64,000 nucleotides of DNA from Sphingopyxis indica (GCF_900188185.1 NZ_FZPA01000006.1:124001-188000); one strand, 5' to 3'. Shown: positions 35,530 through 44,375, numbered from the stretch's first letter. The notes: a model not told the origin generated them from the sequence alone. Numbers and translations are program-made.

Positions 35530-36258
35530 ATGACCAATATCGGCATCGTCGGCAGCCACGGCCGGATGGGCGTCGCGCTCGCCGCGGCGATCTCGGAAGC
35601 CGGGCAGCATCATCACGGCATCGACAAGGGCGGCAATGTCGCGAAGCTCGCGGAGCGCAGCGACGTGCTCGTCGACTTCTCCTCGCCCGCGGCGCTCGAA
35701 GCCACGCTCGACGCCTGCATCGCCGCGAAAAAGCCGATCGTGATCGGCACCACGGGGCTCGAGGAGCGGCATCATTATCTGATCGACGATGCCGCAAAGG
35801 ATATCGCAGTGCTCCAGACGGGCAATACCTCGCTCGGCGTCACCCTGCTCGCGCATCTGGTGCGCGAAGCCGCGGCGCGCCTCGACGCCGACTGGGATAT
35901 CGAAGTGCTCGAAATGCATCACCGCGCCAAGGTCGACGCGCCGAGCGGCACCGCGCTGCTGCTCGGGCAGGCGGCGGCCGAGGGGCGCGGCATCGACCTC
36001 GATCGCTGCTCCGAACGCGGCCGCGACGGGCTCACCGGCGCGCGCTGTCATGGAAAGATCGGCTTCGCGAGCCTGCGCGGCGGCACGATCGCCGGCGACC
36101 ATGATGTTATCTTCGCCGGGCCGGAGGAGATGCTGACGCTGTCGCACCGCGCCGAAAACCGCATGATCTTCGCACGCGGCGCGGTGAAAGCGGCGCTGTG
36201 GCTCATCCACCAGAAGCGGGGTCGCTATCGGATGGCCGAAGTGCTGGGATTGTCGTGA
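35530..36258 (+). CDS. dapB: 4-hydroxy-tetrahydrodipicolinate reductase
   Basis: The 242-residue enzyme makes tetrahydrodipicolinate for lysine and diaminopimelate. The NAD(P)-binding loop is VGSHGRMG (residues 7-14), IGTTGLEE follows near residue 75, and the catalytic site is MHHRAKVDAPSGTAL near residue 137. It is about 30 residues shorter than E. coli DapB, with the shortening between the Rossmann beta-1/alpha and VLVDFSSP; a shortened N-terminal domain is known in other alphaproteobacteria. It overlaps nth (GTGA), so the two genes are coupled. Confidence 0.93.
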   Translation: MTNIGIVGSHGRMGVALAAAISEAGQHHHGIDKGGNVAKLAERSDVLVDFSSPAALEATLDACIAAKKPIVIGTTGLEERHHYLIDDAAKDIAVLQTGNTSLGVTLLAHLVREAAARLDADWDIEVLEMHHRAKVDAPSGTALLLGQAAAEGRGIDLDRCSERGRDGLTGARCHGKIGFASLRGGTIAGDHDVIFAGPEEMLTLSHRAENRMIFARGAVKAALWLIHQKRGRYRMAEVLGLS

Positions 36259-36923
36259 AGGCGATGACGAAAGCCGAAATTTTCGAATTCTTCCGCCGCC
36301 TCGCCGAACTCGACCCCGATCCCCGGACCGAACTCGACTATGGCAACACCTATCAATTGCTCGTCGCGGTCGTGCTTTCGGCGCAGGCGACCGACGTCGG
36401 GGTGAACAAGGCGACGCGGGGGCTCTTCGCGGAGGTCAAGACCCCGCAGGCGATGCTCGACCTCGGCGAAGCGGGGCTCAAGCAGCACATCAAGACGATC
36501 GGCCTGTTCAACGCCAAGGCAAAGAATGTCATCGCGCTTTCCGAAATCCTCGTGCGCGAGCATGGCGGCGAGGTGCCCGCCGACCGCGACGCGCTGGTCG
36601 AACTACCCGGCGTCGGGCGCAAAACCGCCAATGTCGTGATGAACTCGGCGTTCGGGGCGGAGACCTTCGCGGTCGACACGCATATCTTTCGCGTCGGCAA
36701 CCGCACCGGCCTTGCGCCCGGCAAGACACCCCTCGCGGTCGAGAAACAGCTCGAAAAAAAGGTCCCGGCGCCGTTCCGCGTCGGCGCGCACCATTGGCTG
36801 ATCCTCCACGGCCGCTACATCTGCAAGGCGCGCACCCCCGAATGCTGGCGCTGCCCGGTCGCCGATCTGTGCCGCTACAAGCCCAAGACATTGGCGCCAA
36901 AGGCGAAAAAGGCCGCAGCCTGA
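36255..36923 (+). CDS. nth: Endonuclease III
   Basis: The 222-residue base-excision-repair glycosylase/AP-lyase removes oxidised pyrimidines. The helix-hairpin-helix is LPGVGRKTANVV near residue 118 (catalytic Lys), the catalytic Asp is in VDTHIFRVGNR, and the 4Fe-4S cluster has Cys spacing C-x6-C-x2-C-x5-C in CKARTPECWRCPVADLC. I used the GTG at 36255, which overlaps the dapB stop (GTGA); the ATG at 36264 would shorten it by three residues and has a poorly spaced site. Confidence 0.94.
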   Translation: MKAMTKAEIFEFFRRLAELDPDPRTELDYGNTYQLLVAVVLSAQATDVGVNKATRGLFAEVKTPQAMLDLGEAGLKQHIKTIGLFNAKAKNVIALSEILVREHGGEVPADRDALVELPGVGRKTANVVMNSAFGAETFAVDTHIFRVGNRTGLAPGKTPLAVEKQLEKKVPAPFRVGAHHWLILHGRYICKARTPECWRCPVADLCRYKPKTLAPKAKKAAA

Positions 36924-37138
36924 TCCCGCCCCGCCCTTTCGGGCGCAAAACCCGAAACTCGAAGCCGAAATCCGGCCTGAACATCGGGCGATTCGTCGCA
37001 TAATTGCGTGCATTTTCGGCACAGATTCTATGCAGCGAGCGTGGGGGGTAACAGCCCGACACGGCATTTCAGGGGAAGCGGTCCACGAAAGGCCCGCGAT
37101 CATGCACGGTCGGCTGATGCCATCAAAGGAGTATTAGA

Positions 37139-38020
37139 ATGCGTGTCGTTTCCAAAAGTCCAAAGGCACTGTTGCTGCTGGCGCTGCTTGCCGTTCCGGC
37201 GACGGGCGGCTGGGCGCAGGAACAGCAGGACCAGTCCGAGGGCGACGTCATGGCGACCGTCTATGGCCAGGGAATGCCCGATCCGGCCACGATGGCCAAG
37301 GGGCCGCAGATCGACGGGATCATCTCCGCGCGCAGCGGCGACCAGATTCAGATCACGACCGCCGACGGCAACCGCACCGCGGTCGCGGTTGGCGACATGA
37401 CGAAGATCAGGGCCAAGGGCGGCTTCCTCGGCCTCGACCGCGACAAGCTCGCCGCCGATTCGCTGATGAACGGCCTGCCGGTCAGCGTCGAGACGCTGCA
37501 GTGGGACGGCGGTCTGCTCGCGAGCCAGATCGACCTCAAGAACAAGGATCTGAAAACCGCGTCGATGATCCACACCGGCACCAACCAGCGCTTCGAGGCC
37601 CAGGAAGCCGCGACCGAAGCACTGCGCGGGCGCATGGGCGACATCGACAAATATAATATCAAGGGCACGACGAATGTGAACTTCGCCGTCGGCAAGGCAA
37701 ACCTGTCAGAACAGGCCAAGGCCGATCTTTGCGCCGCGGCGTCGCAGGCCGAGGCGACCGACAATGCGCTGCTGCTCGTCGTCGGCTACACCGATTCGAC
37801 CGGCAGTCAGGAGTTCAACCAGGAGCTCAGCGAAAAGCGCGCGAGCCGCGTCGTCAACTATCTGCAACAGGCGTGCGGGTGGAAGCCCTATCGCATGCTG
37901 ACGCCGACGGGCATGGCCGAGGCCGACCCGCTCGCGGACAATGAGACTCCCGAAGGCAAGGCGCAGAACCGCCGCGTCGCGGTGAACATTCTCGTCAGCA
38001 AGAGCGTCGACGGGATGTGA
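37139..38020 (+). CDS. OmpA-family outer-membrane/periplasmic protein
   Basis: The 293-residue protein starts with a signal peptide (ALLLLALLAVPATGGWA, cleaved near residue 26). Its middle (residues 55-155) looks like a repeated beta domain with DGNRTAVAVGDMTKI. The C-terminal OmpA peptidoglycan-binding domain has GYTDSTGSQEFNQELSEKRA (about 216-235), with the Asp and Arg that grip diaminopimelate. It therefore ties the envelope to peptidoglycan. No 8-strand barrel is visible. It is monocistronic, followed by a hairpin. Confidence 0.9.
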   Translation: MRVVSKSPKALLLLALLAVPATGGWAQEQQDQSEGDVMATVYGQGMPDPATMAKGPQIDGIISARSGDQIQITTADGNRTAVAVGDMTKIRAKGGFLGLDRDKLAADSLMNGLPVSVETLQWDGGLLASQIDLKNKDLKTASMIHTGTNQRFEAQEAATEALRGRMGDIDKYNIKGTTNVNFAVGKANLSEQAKADLCAAASQAEATDNALLLVVGYTDSTGSQEFNQELSEKRASRVVNYLQQACGWKPYRMLTPTGMAEADPLADNETPEGKAQNRRVAVNILVSKSVDGM

Positions 38021-38028
38021 TCGGTCTT

Positions 38029-38050
38029 GGGGGTGGGGACGCCCACCCCA
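38029..38050 (+). terminator. Hairpin after the OmpA-like gene
   Basis: The sequence ggggtgggg-acg-cccacccca forms a perfect stem 9 bp past the stop, followed by atttctg. A second hairpin, cccctccccttcaggtgagggg, lies at 38091-38114. Confidence 0.55.
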
Positions 38051-38212
38051 TTTCTGTATCCAGACCTTGTTCGGTTCAAGTCGAATCAGGCCCCTCCCCT
38101 TCAGGTGAGGGGCTTGAAGTGGTTCGGTCCCGACAGGAAAGACACTGGCGGGCTCGCCACTCCGGCAGCGATTGCCACTTGCCGACTGCGCGGGACGCGG
38201 CATAGTCGCGCC

Positions 38213-39589
38213 ATGCGCATATCCCACGCCCCGCTCGCTCTTGCCGCCGCCCTGTTTGCCGCGGCGCCCGCTCACGCCAGGCCCGCCGATCCGGTCGCGG
38301 CGAAACAGATATTGATGGACAGCATCGCGATCCCGACCGTCGCGGGGCGCGGCAAGGTGCCCGAGCTTGCGGCCTATTATAAAAAGGTGCTGACCGCGGC
38401 GGGCTTCGCCGACGGCGATGTCGTGATCACGCCGATGGGCGAGACCGCGACCTTCGCCGCGACCCTGAAAGGAACGAGCGACGCGAAGCCGATCCTGCTG
38501 CTCGGCCATATGGACGTCGTCGAGGCCGACGCGAAGGACTGGACGCGCGATCCCTTCGTGCCCGTCGAAGAGGACGGCTATATCTTCGGGCGCGGGTCGG
38601 AGGATAACAAGTTCGACGTCGCGATGATGGTCGCGACGATGGCCCAGCTCAAGAAAGACGGCTTCAGGCCGAAACGCACGATCATCCTGCTGCTCTCGGG
38701 CGACGAGGAAACGTCGATGACGACGACGCGCGCGCTCGCCGCCAAATATAAGGGCGCCGAAATGGCATTGAACGGCGATGGCGGCGGCGGGCTGATCGGC
38801 GAGGACGGCAAGGCGCAATATTACGGGCTGCAAGCGGGCGAAAAAACCTATGCCGACTTCACGCTCGAAGTGACCAACCCCGGCGGCCACAGTTCGCGCC
38901 CCGGCCCGATCAACGCGATCGTGCAATTGTCGAACGCGCTCGCCAGGGTCGGCGCCTATCATTTCAAGCCGCAGCAGAATGAGCTGACCAGGGCGGGAAT
39001 GCCGATCGTCGCCGACCAGGTCGGCGGCGAAATCGGCGCCGCGCTCAAGGCCTTTGCCGCCGACCCGGCCGACGCCGCGGCGATCGCGACGATCACCGCC
39101 GATCCCGAATATGTCGGGCAGATCGGCACGACCTGCGTGCCGACGCTGGTGAACGGCGGTCACGCCGAAAATGCGCTGCCGCAGCGCGCCACAGCGAACA
39201 TCAACTGCCGCATCTTCCCCGGCGTCGCGGTCGAGGCGGTGCGCGCCGAACTCGAAAAAGTCATCGCCGATCCCGCCGTGGCGGTGAAAACCGACCCCGA
39301 CGCGACCGCGAGCGACGCCTCGCCGCTGCGAAAGGATGTGGTGACGGCGGTGACGAAAGCGGTCCATGCGCGCTTCCCCGGCATCCCGATCATTCCCTCG
39401 ATGAGCGCGGGCGCGACCGACAGCCTCCATTTCCGCGCCGTCGGCGTGCCGAGCTACGGCGTCGCGGGCCTGTTCTCCAAGGCAAGCGACAGCTTCGCCC
39501 ACGGGCTCAACGAGCGCGTGCCGGTCGCCGCGATTCCCGGCGCGCTCGCGCATTGGGACAGCCTGCTCAGGGATTTGTCGAAGCAATAA
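38213..39589 (+). CDS. M20-family metallopeptidase, secreted
   Basis: The 458-residue protein has a signal peptide (LALAAALFAAAPAHA). The metal-ligand motifs are LLGHMDVVEA (His, catalytic Asp), GRGSEDNKFD (bridging Asp), LLLSGDEETSM (catalytic Glu) and a C-terminal SFAHGLNERVPV (His). The lid dimerisation domain holds TNPGGHSSRPGP. It hydrolyses peptides or acyl-amino acids in the periplasm; the exact substrate is unknown. The start at 38213 was chosen because it begins the signal peptide. It converges on the TetR gene across a family C repeat. Confidence 0.92.
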   Translation: MRISHAPLALAAALFAAAPAHARPADPVAAKQILMDSIAIPTVAGRGKVPELAAYYKKVLTAAGFADGDVVITPMGETATFAATLKGTSDAKPILLLGHMDVVEADAKDWTRDPFVPVEEDGYIFGRGSEDNKFDVAMMVATMAQLKKDGFRPKRTIILLLSGDEETSMTTTRALAAKYKGAEMALNGDGGGGLIGEDGKAQYYGLQAGEKTYADFTLEVTNPGGHSSRPGPINAIVQLSNALARVGAYHFKPQQNELTRAGMPIVADQVGGEIGAALKAFAADPADAAAIATITADPEYVGQIGTTCVPTLVNGGHAENALPQRATANINCRIFPGVAVEAVRAELEKVIADPAVAVKTDPDATASDASPLRKDVVTAVTKAVHARFPGIPIIPSMSAGATDSLHFRAVGVPSYGVAGLFSKASDSFAHGLNERVPVAAIPGALAHWDSLLRDLSKQ

Positions 39590-39664
39590 CGTCGTCCCAG
39601 CGAAAGCCGGGACCGCTGGCGTTTCAGCAGGCCGATGGCGGTTCCAGCTTTCGCTGGGACGACG
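39590..39664. repeat. Palindromic repeat, family C copy 2
   Basis: The arms cgtcgtcccagcgaaagccg and ccagctttcgctgggacgac are near-perfect. It exactly fills the 75 bp between the stops of the M20 and TetR genes. Confidence 0.9.
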
Positions 39665-40255
39665 TTATAGCAGCGCCGCCACAGCCCTCTCGATCATCTC
39701 CGCTGCCGCCTCGGCGCCGAAACTCGTCGGATCGAGCGACAGTTCGAGCCACAGCCCGTCGACCATCGCGGTCAGCAGGATCGCCAGCCGCGCCGCGTCG
39801 GGCGCGCCGCACGCGGTCAGCAGCTCGCCGAGCCGCGCGCGATATCCGGCATAGCTTGTCGCATGGATCGCCGCCATCCGCGCATCGCTGCGCGCGAGCG
39901 CCCAAAAGGCGGTCCATGCGCCGAGCAGTTCGGGATCGGTCACCGGCGGGCGGAAACTGGCGGTCAGATAGGCGGTCAGCCGCGCGCTGGGGTCCGGTCC
40001 GGCGGCGGCGACCGCGGCGGCGAAAACCGCGTCCATCCGGTCGCTCGTCGCCTGATAGGTTGCCGCGACCAGATCGTCGATACCATCGAAATAATGCCGC
40101 AGCAGCCCCGGCGACACCCCCGCCCGGGCGCAGATTGCACGCACATTGGTCCCGGCCAGCCCGCGCTCGGCCAGCACCGCTGCCGCCGCCTCGATCAGGG
40201 CGGCGCGGCGGGCATCGGCGCTCTCGCGCGTAAAGGCTTGGCGAAGGGAAGTCAT
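39665..40255 (-). CDS. TetR/BetI-like transcription repressor
   Basis: The 196-residue protein has an N-terminal helix-turn-helix (TNVRAICARAGVSPGLLRHYF, about residues 40-60). Its helical C-terminal domain resembles the BetI C-terminal family (TAFWALARSDARMAAIH, LTAMVDGLWLELSLDP). BetI-type proteins sense betaine/choline compounds, and other members sense unrelated ligands. It is divergent from the Rieske gene with only 33 bp between start codons, across a 22 bp dyad. No ribosome binding site precedes its ATG, so it may be leaderless. Confidence 0.9.
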   Translation of the reverse strand: MTSLRQAFTRESADARRAALIEAAAAVLAERGLAGTNVRAICARAGVSPGLLRHYFDGIDDLVAATYQATSDRMDAVFAAAVAAAGPDPSARLTAYLTASFRPPVTDPELLGAWTAFWALARSDARMAAIHATSYAGYRARLGELLTACGAPDAARLAILLTAMVDGLWLELSLDPTSFGAEAAAEMIERAVAALL

Positions 40256-40256
40256 A

Positions 40257-40278
40257 TTGTTATACGGACGTATAACAA
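40257..40278. promoter_or_regulatory. 22 bp operator dyad between TetR and Rieske genes
   Basis: The core gttatacgg/acgtataac, flanked by tt and aa, has one mismatch per half. It ends one base before the TetR start codon (40255) and 10 bp before the Rieske start (40289). Binding would block both genes at once. Confidence 0.8.
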
Positions 40279-40288
40279 GGAACGAGCA

Positions 40289-41452
40289 ATGGCAACAGCA
40301 CCCCTGCACAGCGCAAACGCCGACCCCCTCGACGGCTGGTCGCTCCCGGCATGGACCTATAGCGACCCCGACTTCTACGCCGCCGAAGTCGAGCGCATCT
40401 TCCGCCCGAGCTGGCAGGTCGTGTGCCACGACAGCGACATTGCGAATCCAGGCGACTGGCACAGCATCGACTATGTCGGCGAAAGCGTGATCCTCGTCCG
40501 CGGCACCGACGCGATCGTGCGCGCCTTCACCAACGTCTGCCGCCACCGCGGCTCGCGGCTCGTCGACGGCGCGGCGGGCTGCGCGAAGAAGCTCGTCTGC
40601 CCCTACCATGCCTGGACCTACGAACTCGACGGCCGCCTGACCGGCGTCCCCGATTCGGCGAGCTATCCGACGCTCGACAAGGGCAGGGCGGGACTCGCCC
40701 CGGTCGAGGCCGAAAACTGGCGCGGTTTCTGGTTCGTCCGGCTGGAAGACGACGGCGGCCCGTCGGTCGCGGAGATGATGGCGCCCTATGAGGCGATGAT
40801 CGAACCCTATCGCTTTGAGGAGCTTGGCGCCCTCGGCCGCGTCACGCTGCGCCCGCGCGATGTGAACTGGAAGAATGTCGGCGACAATTATTCGGACGGC
40901 CTCCACATCCCCGTCGCGCACCCCGGCCTGACGCGGCTGTTCGGCAAGAGCTATGGCGTCGAGGCCGAGTCCCAGGTCGATCGCATGTGGGGCGATCTGA
41001 TCGACCGGCCGTCGGCGAACTGGTCCGAACGCCTTTACCAGCGCCTGTTGCCGCCGGTGCCGCACCTGCCCGCGAACCGTCAGCGCCACTGGCTCTATTT
41101 CAAGCTGTGGCCCAATGTCGCCTTCGACATCTACCCCGATCAGGTCGATTTCATGCAATGGCTGCCGACCGGACCGACGAGCTGCCTGATCCGCGAAATT
41201 TCCTATGTCCTCCCCGACGACCGGCGCGAGATGCGCGCGGCGCGCTATCTCAACTGGCGCATCAACCGGCAGGTCAATGCCGAGGACACCGCACTCATAA
41301 CGCGCGTCCAGCAAGGGATGGCGTCGCGAAGCTTCTCGATGGGACCCTTGAGCGACAAGGAGGTATGCCTCAGGCATTTCTGCGCGAGGATGCGCGAGAT
41401 CATTCCGGAGGCCCGGCTCGAACAGGCGCCGGTCGCGGGGTGGAGTCGATAG
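40289..41452 (+). CDS. Rieske-type ring-hydroxylating/demethylating oxygenase, alpha subunit
   Basis: The 387-residue oxygenase has a Rieske 2Fe-2S site (CRHRG, Cys84/His86; CPYH, Cys104/His107). The mononuclear iron site is in YSDGLHIPVAH: His206 and His211, with the bridging Asp203 three residues before His206. Its architecture and sequence around CPYHAWTYELDG resemble alpha subunits of the GbcA/carnitine/stachydrine type more than multi-subunit benzoate enzymes, but the substrate is unproven. No beta subunit or reductase gene is adjacent, so electrons must come from a partner encoded elsewhere. A family G repeat separates it from the flavin monooxygenase. Confidence 0.9.
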   Translation: MATAPLHSANADPLDGWSLPAWTYSDPDFYAAEVERIFRPSWQVVCHDSDIANPGDWHSIDYVGESVILVRGTDAIVRAFTNVCRHRGSRLVDGAAGCAKKLVCPYHAWTYELDGRLTGVPDSASYPTLDKGRAGLAPVEAENWRGFWFVRLEDDGGPSVAEMMAPYEAMIEPYRFEELGALGRVTLRPRDVNWKNVGDNYSDGLHIPVAHPGLTRLFGKSYGVEAESQVDRMWGDLIDRPSANWSERLYQRLLPPVPHLPANRQRHWLYFKLWPNVAFDIYPDQVDFMQWLPTGPTSCLIREISYVLPDDRREMRAARYLNWRINRQVNAEDTALITRVQQGMASRSFSMGPLSDKEVCLRHFCARMREIIPEARLEQAPVAGWSR

Positions 41453-41556
41453 GTCCCCCTCCCGCTTGCCGGAGGGGTTAGGGGAGGGCCTGTGGCTCTC
41501 TCATGGTTTGAAGACGGGACAGGCCCTCCCCCGGCCCCTCCCGCAAGCGGGAGGTG
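41453..41556. repeat. Palindromic repeat, family G, containing the downstream ribosome binding site
   Basis: The left part cccctcccgcttgccggagg and gggagggcctgtggctctct pair imperfectly with acgggacaggccctcccccg and cctcccgcaagcgggaggtg. The right arm runs into GGGAGGTGAG just before the ATG at 41560, so the repeat supplies the Shine-Dalgarno sequence. Confidence 0.8.
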
Positions 41557-41559
41557 AGA

Positions 41560-42774
41560 ATGGACGATCTTCCGGTCATCATCGTCGGCGGCGGTCCCGC
41601 CGGCATGGTCGCGGGGCTGCTCCTCGCGCGCGCCGGGGTGCGCGTCACGGTGCTCGAAAAGCACAAGGATTTCCTGCGCGATTTCCGCGGCGACACGGTG
41701 CATCCCTCGACGCTCGAACTCTTCCACGAGATCGGGCTGCTGGGCGAGCTGCTGAAGCTGCCGCACGCACGCTTCGACACCGCGACGCTCGACCTGCTCG
41801 GTGGGCGCTACACGATCGCGACGCTCAAGCATCTGCCCGTCGCCGCGCCCTATATCGCGATGATGCCGCAATGGGACCTGCTCGACTTCATCGCGCGCGA
41901 GGGCCGCAAATATCCGACCTTCGACCTGCGCATGTCGACCGAAGCGAGGGCGCCGACCTTCGACAGCGCGGGGCGCGTCGACGGCGTGACGTTGGCCAGC
42001 GGCGAGGTGCTGCCCGCGCGGCTCGTCATCGCCGCCGACGGGCGCCGTTCGGTGCTGCGCGAGGCGGCCGAGCTGCCGCTCGACGATCTCGGCGCGCCGA
42101 TGGACGTGCTGTGGTTCCGCATTCCGATGCCCGAAGATGCGCCGAGCGACGTCCCGCTCGGGACGATCGAGGCGCGCGGCATGGTCGTCGCCATCCCGCG
42201 CTCGGGCTATTGGCAATGCGCGCGGATCATCGAGAAGGGCGGCTTCCCCGCGATCGAAGCGAAAGGTATCGAGGCGTTCCGCGCCGATGTCGTCGCGCTT
42301 GTCCCCGGTCTGGCAGCGGGCATCGACGCGATCGCGAGCTTCGACGACGTCAAGCTGCTCTCGGTCTCGCTCGACCGGCTCACCCGCTGGTCGCGTCCCG
42401 GCCTGCTCGCGATCGGCGACGCCGCGCACGCGATGTCGCCCGTCGGCGGCGTCGGGATCAACCTCGCGGTGCAGGATGCGGTCGCCGCGGCGAATATCCT
42501 CGCCGCGCCGCTCGCGCGCGGCGAGGATCCCGATCCGCTGCTCCAGCGCGTGCAGGATCGCCGCTGGACCCCGACGGTGCGGATGCAGGCGTTCCAGCGC
42601 TTCGCGCATCTGCGCGTCGTCGAACCCGTGCTGCGCGGCGAGGTGAACCGCGTGCCGCTCGCGGTCAAGCTGCTCGACCGCTTGCCCCTGCTTCGTCGCA
42701 TCCCGGGCCGCGTGATCGGCCTCGGCTTCGGCCGCCAGCATGTCGAATCCCCGCTCGCCAAGGAGTTTCAATGA
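41560..42774 (+). CDS. FAD-dependent monooxygenase (PHBH-type)
   Basis: The 404-residue flavoprotein belongs to the para-hydroxybenzoate hydroxylase fold. The FAD Rossmann is VGGGPAGMVAG (residues 9-19), the second FAD/NAD motif is VIAADGRRSVLRE near residue 155, and GDAAHAMSPVGGVGINLAVQDA near residue 290 closes the site. Such enzymes hydroxylate an aromatic or similar ring using NAD(P)H. The ATG at 41560 follows a GGGAGGTGAG site and is preferred over the GTG at 41554. It overlaps the next gene by four bases. Confidence 0.9.
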   Translation: MDDLPVIIVGGGPAGMVAGLLLARAGVRVTVLEKHKDFLRDFRGDTVHPSTLELFHEIGLLGELLKLPHARFDTATLDLLGGRYTIATLKHLPVAAPYIAMMPQWDLLDFIAREGRKYPTFDLRMSTEARAPTFDSAGRVDGVTLASGEVLPARLVIAADGRRSVLREAAELPLDDLGAPMDVLWFRIPMPEDAPSDVPLGTIEARGMVVAIPRSGYWQCARIIEKGGFPAIEAKGIEAFRADVVALVPGLAAGIDAIASFDDVKLLSVSLDRLTRWSRPGLLAIGDAAHAMSPVGGVGINLAVQDAVAAANILAAPLARGEDPDPLLQRVQDRRWTPTVRMQAFQRFAHLRVVEPVLRGEVNRVPLAVKLLDRLPLLRRIPGRVIGLGFGRQHVESPLAKEFQ

Positions 42775-44375
42775 CCAAGCCCTATGACGCCGTGATCATC
42801 GGCGCCGGCCACAATGGCCTCGTCTGTGCCTTCTATCTCGCGCGCGCCGGGCTGAAGGTGCGCATCGTCGAGGCGCGCGATGTCGTCGGCGGCGCCGCGG
42901 TGACCGAGGAATTCGCGCCGGGCTTCAGGAATTCGGTCGCGAGCTACACGGTCAGCCTGCTCCAGCCCAAGGTGATCGCCGACATGAGGCTCGCCGATCA
43001 CGGCTATCGCGTGATCGAGCGGCCGATCAGCAATTTCCTGCCGCAGGAGGATGGCGGCTATCTGAAGCTCGGCGGCGGCCTCGAACGCACGCAGGCCGAG
43101 TTTCGCAAGTTCAGCGCGCGCGATGCCGAGGTGCTGCCGCAATATTATGACGCGCTCGAAAATGTCGCCGGGCTGCTCCGCGATCTCGCGCTCAAGGTGC
43201 CGCCGAACGTCGGCGAAGGGCTGCGCACGCTGATCGACGGCTTGACGCAGGGGCGGCGTTTCGCGGGGCTCAGCCTCGAACAGCAGCGCGACGTGCTCGA
43301 CCTCTTCACCAAATCGGCGCGGACGATGCTCGACAGCTGGTTCGAGAGCGAGGCGGTCAAGGCCGCCTTCGGTTTCGACGCGGTCGTCGGCAACTATGCC
43401 TCGCCCGACACGCCGGGCAGCGCCTATGTCCTCCTCCATCACGTCTTCGGCGAGGTGAATGGCAAGAAGGGCGCGTGGGGCCACAGCGTTGGCGGCATGG
43501 GCAATATCACGCGGATCATGGCGAAGGTCTGCGAAGCCGCGGGGGTCGAGATCAGCCTCGAAAGCCCGGTGGCAAAGGTGCTCGTCAACGGCGACAAGGC
43601 GGTCGGGGTCAAGCTGGTCAGCGGCGAGGAGATCGCTGCCGCGCGTGTCGTCGCCAATGTCGGGCCGAAACTGCTCTATGAGCGGATGATCGACGCCGCC
43701 GACCTGCCGGCCGATTTCCGGCGCCGCATCAAGGGGTTCAAGGCGGGCAGCGGCACCTTCCGCATGAACGTCGCACTGTCGGAACTCCCCAAATTCACCT
43801 GCCTTCCCGAACCGGGCGAGCATCACCAGTCGGGGATCATCCTCGCGCCGACGCTCGACTATATGGACCGCGCCTTTCTCGACGCAAAGGCGCACGGCTG
43901 GTCGAAGGCGCCGATCGTCGAGATGCTGATCCCCTCGACCGTCGATGACAGCCTCGCCCCGCCGGGGCAGCATGTCGCCAGCCTCTTCTGCCAGCAGTTC
44001 GCGCCCGAGCTTCCCGACGGACGCGACTGGGACGATGAGGAAGAGGCGGCCGCCGACACGATCATCGACACGGTCGAACGCCATGCGCCAGGCTTCCGCG
44101 CGAGCATCGTCGCCAGCACGCGCCTGTCACCCAAGGGGCTCGAGCGCAAGTTCGGCCTGATCGGCGGCGACATCATGCATGGCAATATGACGCTCGACCA
44201 GCTCTGGGCGGCGCGCCCCGTGCTCGGCAACGGCGGCTATCGCGGACCGGTGAAGGGCCTCTATATGTGCGGCGCGGGCACCCACCCCGGCGGCGGCGTC
44301 ACCGGCGCGCCGGGGCATAATGCCGCAAGCGTGATCCTGCGCGACCGCGGCCTATTCGCGCCGCGCTGGCGCTGA
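42771..44375 (+). CDS. FAD-dependent oxidoreductase, PYROXD2/CrtI-like
   Basis: The 534-residue flavoprotein starts with IIGAGHNGLVCAFYLARAGLKV (FAD Rossmann). It carries GAWGHSVGGMGNITRIMA near residue 235, typical of the PYROXD2/phytoene-desaturase-like group. The C-terminal GLYMCGAGTHPGGGVTGAPGHNAA is the second FAD motif. Members oxidise polyenes, amines or retinol-like compounds, and PYROXD2's own substrate is uncertain. It is coupled to the monooxygenase gene (ATGA) and its 3' end overlaps the convergent APC gene by 24 bp. Confidence 0.9.
   Translation: MTKPYDAVIIGAGHNGLVCAFYLARAGLKVRIVEARDVVGGAAVTEEFAPGFRNSVASYTVSLLQPKVIADMRLADHGYRVIERPISNFLPQEDGGYLKLGGGLERTQAEFRKFSARDAEVLPQYYDALENVAGLLRDLALKVPPNVGEGLRTLIDGLTQGRRFAGLSLEQQRDVLDLFTKSARTMLDSWFESEAVKAAFGFDAVVGNYASPDTPGSAYVLLHHVFGEVNGKKGAWGHSVGGMGNITRIMAKVCEAAGVEISLESPVAKVLVNGDKAVGVKLVSGEEIAAARVVANVGPKLLYERMIDAADLPADFRRRIKGFKAGSGTFRMNVALSELPKFTCLPEPGEHHQSGIILAPTLDYMDRAFLDAKAHGWSKAPIVEMLIPSTVDDSLAPPGQHVASLFCQQFAPELPDGRDWDDEEEAAADTIIDTVERHAPGFRASIVASTRLSPKGLERKFGLIGGDIMHGNMTLDQLWAARPVLGNGGYRGPVKGLYMCGAGTHPGGGVTGAPGHNAASVILRDRGLFAPRWR

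Noticed and set aside
39665..41377. 570-residue leftward frame that would extend the TetR gene into the Rieske gene
   Set aside because: The extension is antisense to the Rieske gene. The TetR family start is at 40255.
41466..44375. Apparent 969-residue fusion ahead of the PYROXD2-like protein
   Set aside because: The N-terminal part is the flavin monooxygenase gene read in another frame; the real gene starts at 42771 with an ATGA overlap.
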